A DNA stretch of 64,000 bases from Orbaceae bacterium ESL0721. GTDB taxonomy: Bacteria; Pseudomonadota; Gammaproteobacteria; Enterobacterales; Orbaceae. The translations under genes were made by a program, and so were the position numbers. The stretch is taken from assembly GCA_029433365.1 (NCBI GenBank), contig JAQTHZ010000001.1:806001-870000 (forward strand). The letters are read 5' to 3'. A model generated the notes under the pieces. That model ran no database searches. It was not told the DNA's origin and saw only the letters and a program-made list of their open reading frames with translations. Below, piece by piece: positions 20,327 to 29,419 of this stretch; within the stretch, counting starts at the first letter, position 1; each line of letters begins with the position of its first letter.

Positions 20327-21403
20327 ATGGCTATGAAAAAGATACTCTTAATCGGATTTATATTAACTACCATTTCCACGCCACTACTCGCTCAACCTAT
20401 TACCTCGGATCCCCATCAAATTGACAAAAGTAATGTCACTAACCTTGTAAATTCCTCAAATATCGATATTAATCAAATAGCTAAAATTAGCAGAGATAAA
20501 ACGACTAAAAAAGCCATACTGCAAATTGCAACAGCTGAATCATGGAGGCTCTATAGCGGTACTTCACCAGACAAAATTGATTTCACCAAACCGATATTAG
20601 AAGGTGAAGGTAGCGGTGAATTCCCGCTTAATATTGATAACAACCGGCGAACCTACTTTGGTATTGTTACTCAACATGGCAAAGGGATCATTGCTGAAAA
20701 CCATCTTCCGATGAGAGGCGGTTACAATTTTCGGGATTTAGGTGGTATACGTACCAAAGATGGACACCATATCAAATGGGATAAACTTATCCGATCTGAT
20801 GAATTGGGTAATTTGACTGATAATGATCTAACCTATTTATCTAGCTTACCATTAATTACGGTTGTCGATTTTAGACGAACCGATGAGATTACAGCCCTAC
20901 CCGATAGGTTACCTAAAACGGTTAAAAATGATGTACAACTTAATATTGTTTCCGCAAATTTAAAACCAGGATCAAATTCAATTGAGGATGTCCGCGACTG
21001 GATGATTTTTATTAATGAAGAGCTGGTTACCGATAAAACCATTCAACAAAGCTATAAAGATTTTTTTAAATTAGTTCAGAATGAAAAAAATACGCCACTA
21101 CTATTTCACTGCTCAGCTGGTAAAGATAGAACAGGTATGGCGGCGGCGCTTATCCTCTATGTATTAGGGGTTGATGAGAATATCATATTTCAAGAGCATA
21201 TGTTATCAAACCAATATTTAAAAGAGAAATATGCTCCAACAATTGCTAAACAGCCTGAATTACAACCACAATTTGAGGTGCAAGAGGCCTATTTTAGGAG
21301 GGCGTTTGATCGAATTAAAAAAGATCACGGTTCCATCGAAAACTATCTAACAACAGTGTTAGATGTTGATATAGCTAAAATGCGCGCTATTTATCTCTAT
21401 TAA
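20327..21403 (+). CDS. Secreted tyrosine-protein phosphatase
   Basis: A 358-residue protein with a signal peptide (hydrophobic residues 5-22, cleavage after LLAQ-type site). Residues about 50-120 form a fibronectin-like beta segment; the rest is a tyrosine phosphatase domain of the Y_phosphatase3 type. It has RGGYNFRDLGGIRTKDG, then VVDFRRTDE and the P-loop HCSAGKDRTGMAAAL near residue 262, with the catalytic Cys and Arg. Related proteins act on phosphotyrosine or phosphoinositides. The gene is alone and upstream signals are unclear. In the periplasm or outside the cell the natural target is unknown; host or surface-polysaccharide signalling are possibilities only. Confidence 0.85.
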   Translation: MAMKKILLIGFILTTISTPLLAQPITSDPHQIDKSNVTNLVNSSNIDINQIAKISRDKTTKKAILQIATAESWRLYSGTSPDKIDFTKPILEGEGSGEFPLNIDNNRRTYFGIVTQHGKGIIAENHLPMRGGYNFRDLGGIRTKDGHHIKWDKLIRSDELGNLTDNDLTYLSSLPLITVVDFRRTDEITALPDRLPKTVKNDVQLNIVSANLKPGSNSIEDVRDWMIFINEELVTDKTIQQSYKDFFKLVQNEKNTPLLFHCSAGKDRTGMAAALILYVLGVDENIIFQEHMLSNQYLKEKYAPTIAKQPELQPQFEVQEAYFRRAFDRIKKDHGSIENYLTTVLDVDIAKMRAIYLY

Positions 21404-21412
21404 GTCTCTATA

Positions 21413-21440
21413 AAGTTCTTTCTATCAAGTTCTTTCTATT
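21413..21440. repeat. 14-bp tandem duplication behind a stop codon
   Basis: AAGTTCTTTCTATC at 21413 is repeated as AAGTTCTTTCTATT at 21427, one base different. A shorter related piece (TAAGTCTCTATA, 21401-21412) includes the stop codon of the phosphatase gene, so the repeat begins at the end of the coding region. Confidence 0.75.
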
Positions 21441-21449
21441 AAAAATTAT

Positions 21450-21481
21450 AAAGCCACCTCAACAACTATTGTGGTGGCTTT
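21450..21481. terminator. Bidirectional terminator between phosphatase gene and asmA
   Basis: AAAGCCACC and GGTGGCTTT form a 9-bp GC-rich stem with a 14-base loop, flanked by A-rich and T-rich sequence on both sides. It lies between two convergent genes and can serve both strands. Confidence 0.8.
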
Positions 21482-21547
21482 AAATATTAGAGTGACTTTA
21501 AAAATATAAAAACTTTAAAAGCAGCCAAAATAAGTGACAAAAATAAT

Positions 21548-23440
21548 CTACTTTTTATCAATCTTATTAAGGAATCCACCTAACATATTTATCGCTTTCT
21601 CTTTAGAGTCATTTCGTTTGTCATTATCACTTTCTGATTCACCGACTTTATATCGATCACGTAACTTATCTAAACTATGCTGCAATTTGTCATTAAGTAG
21701 ATCTTTAATCAATTTATCCACTTTTACTTGATAATTTAGATTTGCAAATTTACCATAAATCCGCAGCGGTATAATAATTTTTTGAAGTTTAGCGATAGTC
21801 TCACTTTTACCATTCCAACCACCTAATAGTTGAATCTGTAACTCCACATCTAAATCTTGGTTGACTAAACCTACTCGTCCTGTACCATCAAGATTTAACG
21901 TCTCTGAACGGGCACGAAGTGAGGTTAATTCCAGATTACCATTACTAAGATTGCCATTGGCTAGTAACTCTTGTACTTCAGTATATTTTTTCTGATTTTC
22001 AGGTGTTACCACATCTTTAGTATATTGTGAGACAGCTGTTTGAATAATATTTGGGATATTAATATTATTGAGCCTTGCATCAGTAACTGACAGTGATAAT
22101 TGACCTTGCAGTGCGGATAAAATAGCATCTGGTACAACTGTATTCGTTGTTAAATCACCGGTCGCATTTATCGTACCATTGAGATCATTGGGTATCTCTA
22201 AAGCAGAAAATAGTGAAGCTAAATTAATATCACTTATTTTTGTCGATAACCGAATATCAGCTACTTTCTGTTTACCATTAGCAATACCACTTGCTTTAAC
22301 ATGCCCACCACTTAGATCAAAATCGATATTTTTAATTGTTGCAATACCATCTCGATTATTGGCTTCAAAATTGGCATTCTCTAATACGATTTTATTGATA
22401 ATAATCTGCTTACTATTAAAGAGGAATTTAGCATTAAACTTATTTAAAAAATCGAGCTCATTCTTTGATGATCTAGTATTAGTCGAGACAACCGGTGAAG
22501 TCTGTTGTATGGTCACTCTTTCAGTTGGTTTACGACTACTTTGTATAAATGGAGTCAGATCAACTTTATCAGAATTCAGTTCCACTTCAATATAGGGGAT
22601 CTGATCTAAGTTAGCCTTTACCGCGCCAGTAACTACCGTATCATTGATAGTAAATTTAATATCCTGACTGTTAAAGCTGAGCGGAGATTGTTGATAATTG
22701 ATCGTACCAGTTAAGCCCCCTTTTAGCTCACCTGCTGGAACCAAGACGCCTGTATAATCATACTTCATCTCTTTTATATCAATAACAGCACTTTGTGGGA
22801 ACTGGTTTAAATTCACATTTGCATTGAGATTATAACGTAGATTTTGTTGATCGCGATTCACATTACCACTTAACTCAATACTAACATTCTCCTGATCACT
22901 ATTAATAATTGAGATATCGATATCTCTAAAATTAATAAAATCTCGTTTATTCTGCAGGATCACGGTACTATCTGCCATGACAAGTTTGTTAAGCGTGAAT
23001 GACCAATGTGATTTCTGTTTCGAAGATGAAGATGCCTTATTGATTGTTGCTGTCTGTCTATTTTGATTTTTAAATGTATCACCTTTGCTTTCATCGGTAA
23101 TATTAATTACCGCTGATTTCACTAATACATTTTTTACAGCTAGATTTTTACTAAATAGTGGAAATAATTCAACATCTAACCGCATATTATCTGCAGTTAA
23201 AATTGGTTTTGCTGCATTAATATCAGATAATTTAACCGAATCTGTTAAGATACTGATTTGTGGCCAAATATGCCAACGCAAATCACCATCAATGGTCAGT
23301 TCATAACCGGTTTTATCTTTAACTGTATCAGAAATAAAACCTTTAAAATTATTTGGATCGACAAAAACTACTAAAGAAACAATACCTACTATAATGATCA
23401 TGATCAGTATAAATAGGGTAATTACAATTTTCTTAACCAT
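21548..23440 (-). CDS. asmA: AsmA family outer-membrane assembly protein
   Basis: A 630-residue protein anchored by one N-terminal helix (residues 4-27) with the rest in the periplasm. The start (FVDPNNFKGFISDTVKDKTG) and the LTIDGDLRWHIWPQISI motif are those of AsmA, and the C-terminal domain carries NNINIPNII and ARSETLNLDGTGRV. AsmA-like proteins are bridge-type lipid carriers that affect outer membrane lipid balance. It follows dcd, the same pair as in E. coli (617 residues). A T-rich tail of charged residues ends the protein. Confidence 0.93.
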   Translation of the reverse strand: MVKKIVITLFILIMIIIVGIVSLVVFVDPNNFKGFISDTVKDKTGYELTIDGDLRWHIWPQISILTDSVKLSDINAAKPILTADNMRLDVELFPLFSKNLAVKNVLVKSAVINITDESKGDTFKNQNRQTATINKASSSSKQKSHWSFTLNKLVMADSTVILQNKRDFINFRDIDISIINSDQENVSIELSGNVNRDQQNLRYNLNANVNLNQFPQSAVIDIKEMKYDYTGVLVPAGELKGGLTGTINYQQSPLSFNSQDIKFTINDTVVTGAVKANLDQIPYIEVELNSDKVDLTPFIQSSRKPTERVTIQQTSPVVSTNTRSSKNELDFLNKFNAKFLFNSKQIIINKIVLENANFEANNRDGIATIKNIDFDLSGGHVKASGIANGKQKVADIRLSTKISDINLASLFSALEIPNDLNGTINATGDLTTNTVVPDAILSALQGQLSLSVTDARLNNINIPNIIQTAVSQYTKDVVTPENQKKYTEVQELLANGNLSNGNLELTSLRARSETLNLDGTGRVGLVNQDLDVELQIQLLGGWNGKSETIAKLQKIIIPLRIYGKFANLNYQVKVDKLIKDLLNDKLQHSLDKLRDRYKVGESESDNDKRNDSKEKAINMLGGFLNKIDKK

Positions 23441-23460
23441 CTTCGTTATCCCTTAATTTA

Positions 23461-24042
23461 TTAATCTTTATCAATTCGGCTAGCAACTACACCTTGTTGA
23501 CCTTTATACTTTGCATTTTGACGTCGGTTATAAGGTCTTGATGCTGAGCCCGTTAATGTTTCAAAACTTAGCGCACCAATTGTCATACCAGGTCTCAATG
23601 CTAATGGTATTTTACCTGAATTATAGAACTCTAACACAATTTGACCCTGCCAACCTGGATCAATACGATGCGCTGTAACATGTACCATAAGCCCTAAACG
23701 CGCTAATGATGATCGCCCATCTAACCAGCCAACTAAATTATCAGGAATGGTGACCGACTCTAAAGTGACAGCAAGAGCAAGTTCACCGGGGTGTAAAAAA
23801 AAAGCTTCGCCTTCTGGCAGAATAATCTCATCACTCATTACCCTTTCAAGCGCAGCTGTAACCTCTTCTTTAGGGCCACTTAAATCGATATACGGTGTTG
23901 TATGTTCACGGAAAATACGGAATTGATTTCCAAGGCGTACATCAACTGTTGCCCCATTTATGCTACTCACATCAGGTCTTGGTTCAATGATTAATTTACC
24001 TGCGTCTAAATAAGCTTCTATATCATGATCACATAATCTCAT
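23461..24042 (-). CDS. dcd: dCTP deaminase
   Basis: A 193-residue trimeric enzyme, exactly the length of E. coli Dcd, that deaminates dCTP to dUTP on the route to dTTP. The active-site segment is [20 protein letters not shown] with the catalytic Glu, preceded by [13 protein letters not shown]. The ends [13 protein letters not shown] and [10 protein letters not shown] match the family. It lies 20 bp upstream of asmA. Confidence 0.97.
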   Translation of the reverse strand: MRLCDHDIEAYLDAGKLIIEPRPDVSSINGATVDVRLGNQFRIFREHTTPYIDLSGPKEEVTAALERVMSDEIILPEGEAFFLHPGELALAVTLESVTIPDNLVGWLDGRSSLARLGLMVHVTAHRIDPGWQGQIVLEFYNSGKIPLALRPGMTIGALSFETLTGSASRPYNRRQNAKYKGQQGVVASRIDKD

Positions 24043-24120
24043 GAGTTATCCTCAAGATTGATTTTTGCTTATTCTAGCAGGTTAGATGAACAACGTCGAT
24101 GCTGGAATCATTGACATATA

Positions 24121-25212
24121 TTATGGTTGAATAACCCATGTTCGACCATAATGTTTATAATATCCAGCCAATTTACCCGCCTCATCACCTACACCTAAAT
24201 AGAGATCAAAATGGTGCCCTTTAATTGCACCACCAGCATCAAGCGCCACCATTAAGCGAATTTCGCGCCTGCCGTGATATTCACCATCATTTTCAAGTAG
24301 TGGTACATCGACCAATAAGACTGCACCGTTAGGTATTAATATTTTATCAGCAGCGACAGATGCATTTGCAATAAGTGGGACACCTAAAGCTCCTTTTACC
24401 TCAGCATTATATTCCGGTTTAAAAAAGACAAAAGAGCGATTTTGCATTAATAGATCTTCTACTTTTTTACTACTCTGGCGCTCAGCCCAGTCTCGAATAC
24501 TCTGCATCGACATCTTCTCTTTAGTGATCTGCCCTTGTTCAACCAATAATCGACCTATAGAAGTATATTCATAGCCATTTTTACCGGCATACCTAAAGAA
24601 GACTAAAGGTGAACCATCTTCAAAATCGATATAACCACTCCCTTGCACTTCCATAATAAAGTTATCGATTAAAGAGTCGCTATAGGCAATCTCTAACCCT
24701 TTACCAGCTAAAACACCACTGTAGATCTGCTGCCTCGTTGGTAACTTTACATTTTTCCCTGTTGCAGGCATTCGATAGATTGGATATTTAAATTTGCCAG
24801 TCGGTTTATGTCGAGCTTTAATAATTGGCGTATAGTAACCAGTTAAAAAGACATTCCCCATGCCATCTTTCCCCGCCATCTCATAACTTGCTAATCCAAC
24901 TTTATAAAACTCATCAGATCCTAAAGATTGATTAATCCAATCATCAATGGCTCGATAAATCTTCTTATTTTGTTGATAAAGAGCAGGTGCATACTGCTTA
25001 ATTTTTTCAACCTGAATTACATAATCAGAAATATTGACAGGAATATCTAGTTTCGGTTGATTTGAGTTAAAAGGCGCATTAAATGGGGTCTCAATAAATT
25101 GCCGCCCCTGATTAACTTTTCGATTTTGACATCCAGTCAATAAAAAAGTTAACACTAAAAGGAGAAGTGCCACAGATTTAATGGTAAAAACAGCGTAATT
25201 ATTTTGTTTCAT
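24121..25212 (-). CDS. mltA: Membrane-bound lytic murein transglycosylase A
   Basis: A 363-residue outer-membrane lipoprotein (E. coli 365). A signal helix ends in the lipobox LLTGC at about residues 25-29. The double-psi barrel fold is indicated by VFLTGYYTPIIKARH, VQGSGYIDFEDGS and the catalytic Asp in MVALDAGGAIKGHHFD near residue 330. It cleaves murein strands to 1,6-anhydro-muropeptides during wall turnover. The gene stands alone before dcd with 78 bp between them. Confidence 0.95.
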   Translation of the reverse strand: MKQNNYAVFTIKSVALLLLVLTFLLTGCQNRKVNQGRQFIETPFNAPFNSNQPKLDIPVNISDYVIQVEKIKQYAPALYQQNKKIYRAIDDWINQSLGSDEFYKVGLASYEMAGKDGMGNVFLTGYYTPIIKARHKPTGKFKYPIYRMPATGKNVKLPTRQQIYSGVLAGKGLEIAYSDSLIDNFIMEVQGSGYIDFEDGSPLVFFRYAGKNGYEYTSIGRLLVEQGQITKEKMSMQSIRDWAERQSSKKVEDLLMQNRSFVFFKPEYNAEVKGALGVPLIANASVAADKILIPNGAVLLVDVPLLENDGEYHGRREIRLMVALDAGGAIKGHHFDLYLGVGDEAGKLAGYYKHYGRTWVIQP

Positions 25213-25404
25213 CTTTTTTTGAATCGTTTATAAAATGTAATTTTTTTTAATAAAAAGTAGTTTACCCCTTATGCTACACAAATCTATTATAAGAGACTAT
25301 TACTATTTATTAACTTGCTATAAAAATTTTTCATAAAAACTTGCGATTTATATTTATACACTTTATATTCCTTCCCTTTATCCAAAAAATTAAGAAAACA
25401 TGCT

Positions 25405-26796
25405 ATGAACGTTATCTCTCCAGAAAATAAGAGACCCAAAAGAGATCTTAAACGCAATTTATCTAATAGACACATTCAATTTATAGCTATTAGTGGTGCA
25501 ATTGGTACCGGTCTATTTATGGGATCAGGAAAGACAATCAGCCTAGCAGGCCCTTCAATCCTTCTTGTTTATATGATTATTGGATTTGTACTATTTTTTG
25601 TGATGCGGGCGATGGGCGAGATTTTACTCTCCAACCTTAACTATAAATCCTTTAGTGATTTTGCTAATGATCTGCTCGGACCTTGGGCCGGTTTTTTTAC
25701 TGGCTGGACATATTGGTTTTGTTGGGTAATCACCGGAATTGCTGATGTTGTCGCCATTGCTGGTTATACCCAATATTGGTTCCCTGATTTACAATCTTGG
25801 ATACCGATGTTACTCACTGTTATTCTACTATTAACCCTCAATCTATTAACCGTAAAAATGTTTGGGGAGATTGAGTTCTGGTTTTCACTTATCAAAATTA
25901 TCGCCATTATTGCGTTAATTGCGGTTGGTTTGGTGCTTATTTTTACCGCCTATCACTCAGAAACAACTGGCTTTAATGCCGCTTTTTCAAATATTTGGGA
26001 GTTTGGCGGACTATTTCCGCATGGGATGTTAGGATTTTTTGCTGGATTTCAAATTGCAATTTTTGCCTTTGTTGGCATTGAACTTGTTGGAACAACTGCT
26101 GCTGAAACAGAGGATCCAACCAAAAATTTACCACGTGCGATCAACTCAGTACCAGTAAGAATTATCTTCTTCTACCTTTTTGCACTGATTATCATCATGA
26201 GTGTGACCCCATGGTCATCAATCTCACCAAATAAAAGTCCATTTGTAGAGCTTTTTACCTTAATTGGTCTACCTGCTGCAGCAAGTATTATTAATTTTGT
26301 GGTACTTACATCTGCGGCATCATCAGCCAATAGTGGTATCTACTCAACTAGCCGCATGTTATTTGGACTGGCAAAAAAACATGATGCGCCAGAGCAGTTT
26401 GGGATCTTATCAAGACGCTCAATTCCAGCTAATGGTCTGCTTTTTTCATGCCTCTGTCTACTTGGCGGCGTTATCCTAATCTATCTTGTCCCAAATGTGA
26501 TGGATGCTTTCACGATTGTCACAACCATATCAGCTATTCTATTTATGTTTATCTGGTCAATGATTTTGATCTCATATATTGCTTTCCGTCGCAAGAAAGC
26601 GGATCTACATCGCAGTTCACATTTTAAAATGCCTGGAGGAGTAATTATGTCTCTCCTCTGTTTGGCATTTTTTATCTTTATTATTGTCCTATTAACGTTA
26701 GAAGCTGATACGCGTAATGCACTAATCGCGACGCCAATTTGGTTTATTATTTTAGGCGTTAGTTACTATTTCCACTCTTCGCGGCAGGAAAAATAA
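25405..26796 (+). CDS. cycA: D-serine/D-alanine/glycine permease
   Basis: A 463-residue amino-acid permease of the APC family with 12 membrane helices. The N-terminal motif AISGAIGTGLFMGSGKTISL and the segment FAFVGIELVGTTAAETEDP are conserved, and VTPWSSISPNKSPFVELF and SSANSGIYSTSRMLFGLA closely follow E. coli CycA throughout. It imports D-serine, D-alanine and glycine with protons. Its last 38 bp overlap the end of the convergent terC gene. Confidence 0.9.
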   Translation: MNVISPENKRPKRDLKRNLSNRHIQFIAISGAIGTGLFMGSGKTISLAGPSILLVYMIIGFVLFFVMRAMGEILLSNLNYKSFSDFANDLLGPWAGFFTGWTYWFCWVITGIADVVAIAGYTQYWFPDLQSWIPMLLTVILLLTLNLLTVKMFGEIEFWFSLIKIIAIIALIAVGLVLIFTAYHSETTGFNAAFSNIWEFGGLFPHGMLGFFAGFQIAIFAFVGIELVGTTAAETEDPTKNLPRAINSVPVRIIFFYLFALIIIMSVTPWSSISPNKSPFVELFTLIGLPAAASIINFVVLTSAASSANSGIYSTSRMLFGLAKKHDAPEQFGILSRRSIPANGLLFSCLCLLGGVILIYLVPNVMDAFTIVTTISAILFMFIWSMILISYIAFRRKKADLHRSSHFKMPGGVIMSLLCLAFFIFIIVLLTLEADTRNALIATPIWFIILGVSYYFHSSRQEK

Positions 26797-27805
26797 AACT
26801 TGCAACAATCCCTACTGTTAATATCCCTAAAACAAAATAGAGGCTAACAGTAGGGCTAATTGAAAATCCAACACCCCAAAGATGATTACTCGCATTTAAA
26901 GCGAGTTTAAGTGCAATAAAAAAGAGTAGTGAAATAACAGCTTTGCTAAGATGGATGAGATAATAGCGCATCGCCTCTAGCACGAAGTACATTGTTCTTA
27001 ATCCTAAAATCGCGAAAATCATAGCACTATAAACAATTAATGGCTGTTCGCTAACCGCAATAACTGCTGGTACAGAATCAAACGCAAACATCACATCAGA
27101 GAGTTCAATCATCATCATACATAAAAAAAGTGGCGTAGCGTATAAGAGGCTTTTTGGCAACCTATTGATTAACTCACTATTTTCTGGTTTGGTTAACTCC
27201 TGTTTAACTCTTTTTCGCGTCAATAAAAAGTGGTGTCCAACTATTTTTGGGTAAAGTGGAAATAACCATTTTGCCATTCGGTAAGCGAAGTGGTGAGAAT
27301 AGTCTTTAATCTCTTCACTTTTGCCTTTCTCTCTTAACATCATCACACCGGTTAAAGCAACAATAATAGAGAAACAGAGCTCCATCCATGGACCTAACGC
27401 TAATAGACTCGTTCCTATCAATACAAAAATCGCACGGAATATGATAGCGCCAATCACTCCCCAATAAAGTAAGCGATGCCGATAACTATTCGGTATCGAA
27501 AACCAAGAAAATATCGCCATCATCACAAACAGATTATCGACTGATAACGCTTTTTCAAGCAGATAACCAGTAACAAATAGCGTTGCCACATCGCTGCCGT
27601 GATGAAGATAGAGGTAACTTGCAAAAAGAAGTGCTACCACAATCCAAAACAGTGACCAGACAATCGCATTGGTCAATGTGATCGGTTTATCTTTATGGTG
27701 GGCAAAGAGATCAATAAAAATTGCTGTTACCGATAGAATAATAAAAAAAAGTAGTGTTTCGATTGGGAAACCAAAATAGTTATCTGTTAAATAATGAGTT
27801 ATCAA
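26759..27805 (-). CDS. TerC/Alx family inner membrane metal transporter
   Basis: An integral membrane protein of the TerC family, close to E. coli Alx, linked to Mn2+ export. Family motifs are VTGYLLEKALSVDNLFVMMAIFSWF and the second set LFLCMMMIELSDVMFAFDSVPAV, with acidic residues in the membrane. I place the start at the TTG at 27805, preceded by AGGTGA; this gives 348 residues with the usual family N-terminus. The frame is open to an ATG at 27976, but that extension contains a hairpin, has unlikely composition and comes within 7 bp of the divergent dacB start. The 3' end overlaps cycA. Confidence 0.87.
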   Translation of the reverse strand: MITHYLTDNYFGFPIETLLFFIILSVTAIFIDLFAHHKDKPITLTNAIVWSLFWIVVALLFASYLYLHHGSDVATLFVTGYLLEKALSVDNLFVMMAIFSWFSIPNSYRHRLLYWGVIGAIIFRAIFVLIGTSLLALGPWMELCFSIIVALTGVMMLREKGKSEEIKDYSHHFAYRMAKWLFPLYPKIVGHHFLLTRKRVKQELTKPENSELINRLPKSLLYATPLFLCMMMIELSDVMFAFDSVPAVIAVSEQPLIVYSAMIFAILGLRTMYFVLEAMRYYLIHLSKAVISLLFFIALKLALNASNHLWGVGFSISPTVSLYFVLGILTVGIVASFIFPAAKSGNSN

Positions 27806-27982
27806 ACAATCACCTATAAATATAGAAAGTATAGAAAAAAGATGGCGGTAAATAGAGGCTCGATCTGCTTTGTAGCAAGAGTACCAAAATGGTAATGAGT
27901 ATATATTGATAGCACCAGCAAAAAAAGCTATATTTATAGCTCTTTTTAATTGATAGTTTGATTCTACATTGAGCATATTTCC

Positions 27983-29419
27983 ATGAAAAAATTCTGTTTG
28001 TTGATCTTACTTCTCCTCCCCTTTTACCTTTTTGCTCAACCTGTTGAACCCTACTTATCACCCTTACCAAAAGGGAGTGATATCTCAATATTAGTTCAAA
28101 CTGTAAGTAAAAACCCTAAAACATTAGCGCAATATAAAAGTGATCAATTTAAACAGCCTGCCAGTACACAAAAAGTGATTACAGCACTCGTAGCACAATT
28201 AGAACTTGGTAATGATTTTCAATTTACTACCAATCTAAAAACCACTGGTAAGATTGTTAACAAGCAGCTTAATGGTGATCTGATTGTTCAATTGAGTGGC
28301 GATCCCACTTTTACCCGTGCGCGACTAAAGAGCTTAATTGCAGATCTAAAGCAGAGTGGTATAGAGAAGATTGCAGGTAACATCATCCTAAATAGTGCTA
28401 TTTTTACTAGCCATGATAAAGCGTCTGGTTGGTCATGGAATAATTTAACTGCTTGTTATAATGCACCAGCTTCTGCTGCCATTATTGATGGAAACTGTTT
28501 TGGTGTCATCATCACACCTGCCAAAGTTGGGCAAAAAGCGCACGCAGCCATTTTGCAAAATACACCAATCAGTTTAACGAGTGATATCAGAACCATTAGT
28601 AATAGTAGTAAAGATTTAAAAGATAAATATTGTGAGCTCGATATTAGCCATATTGTCAAAAATCAATACCATTTATCAGGATGTATTCCCGCTAATAAAG
28701 ATAAAACTTATCTCAAATTTGCCATACTTGATGGCGTTAACTATTTTACGGCCCATTTGCAAAATGAGTTACAAAAGCAGCAGATAACCTATACGGGTAA
28801 AATATTAGAGTTAAATCAACCGCTACCTAAACAGTTAACCACTTTAGCAACATCAGAGTCTGCTCCCTTGTCTGATCTATTGACTGTTATGTTAAAAAAA
28901 TCGAATAATCTCTATGCAGATACTATTTTTAGAACAGTTGGTGCGCACCACTTTAATATAGCCGGAACATGGCGAAATAGTGGTGATGCTGCAAAACAGA
29001 TTTTACGTGAAAAAGCAGGGATTGATCTAAAAAATGCAGTCATTATTGATGGTTCAGGCTTATCACGACTCAATTTAATTAGTGCAGATAAGATGATGGA
29101 GATTTTACAATATATAGCCGCCAACGATACTAAGTTAAATATGATTGCTAAGCTGCCAACCTCTGGCGTTGATGGAACATTACAGCATCGACGCAGTTTT
29201 AATAACCCCCCTCTTAAAGAGGCGGTACATGCCAAAACAGGCTATATACAGGGCAGTTATAATTTAGCTGGTTTTATTCAATCTAAAAAAGGGCACTATA
29301 TTGCATTTGTCCAGCTATTAACGGGTTATCAAGCTGAAAATGAGAGAGAGTCACCAAAAAGTGCAATTATGCAGTTTGAATCTGCCTTCTATAAAAACTT
29401 TGTGAACTTTACCTTATAA
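27983..29419 (+). CDS. dacB: D-alanyl-D-alanine carboxypeptidase/endopeptidase (PBP4)
   Basis: A 478-residue periplasmic class C penicillin-binding protein (E. coli 477) with a signal peptide ending near AQPVEPY. The three active-site motifs are present: SxxK in PASTQKVITAL near residue 57, SxN in LKKSNNLYADTI near 307, and KTG in HAKTGYIQGSYN near 420. It trims pentapeptides and cuts cross-bridges during murein remodelling. Codons near residue 45 (Asn-Pro-Lys-Thr-Leu) carry an inverted copy of the ATGTTTTAGGGTT word. Confidence 0.95.
   Translation: MKKFCLLILLLLPFYLFAQPVEPYLSPLPKGSDISILVQTVSKNPKTLAQYKSDQFKQPASTQKVITALVAQLELGNDFQFTTNLKTTGKIVNKQLNGDLIVQLSGDPTFTRARLKSLIADLKQSGIEKIAGNIILNSAIFTSHDKASGWSWNNLTACYNAPASAAIIDGNCFGVIITPAKVGQKAHAAILQNTPISLTSDIRTISNSSKDLKDKYCELDISHIVKNQYHLSGCIPANKDKTYLKFAILDGVNYFTAHLQNELQKQQITYTGKILELNQPLPKQLTTLATSESAPLSDLLTVMLKKSNNLYADTIFRTVGAHHFNIAGTWRNSGDAAKQILREKAGIDLKNAVIIDGSGLSRLNLISADKMMEILQYIAANDTKLNMIAKLPTSGVDGTLQHRRSFNNPPLKEAVHAKTGYIQGSYNLAGFIQSKKGHYIAFVQLLTGYQAENERESPKSAIMQFESAFYKNFVNFTL
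28112..28125 (-). repeat. ATGTTTTAGGGTT word inside dacB
   Basis: The minus strand reads AATGTTTTAGGGTT, identical to the spacer repeat, but here it lies within dacB codons for Asn-Pro-Lys-Thr-Leu. It is the only full copy of the word I found inside a gene. Confidence 0.75.

Noticed and set aside
27844-27851. ops-like GGCGGTAA sequence, as in JUMPstart elements of polysaccharide operons
   Set aside because: It lies upstream of dacB and within the terC leader, not ahead of wza or the rfb genes, and lacks the rest of the JUMPstart sequence. Chance match.
27806-27976. Mn2+ (yybP-ykoY) riboswitch ahead of the terC-family gene
   Set aside because: The conserved loop sequences of that riboswitch are not visible; only a hairpin with T-run is present. 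A covariance search would be needed.
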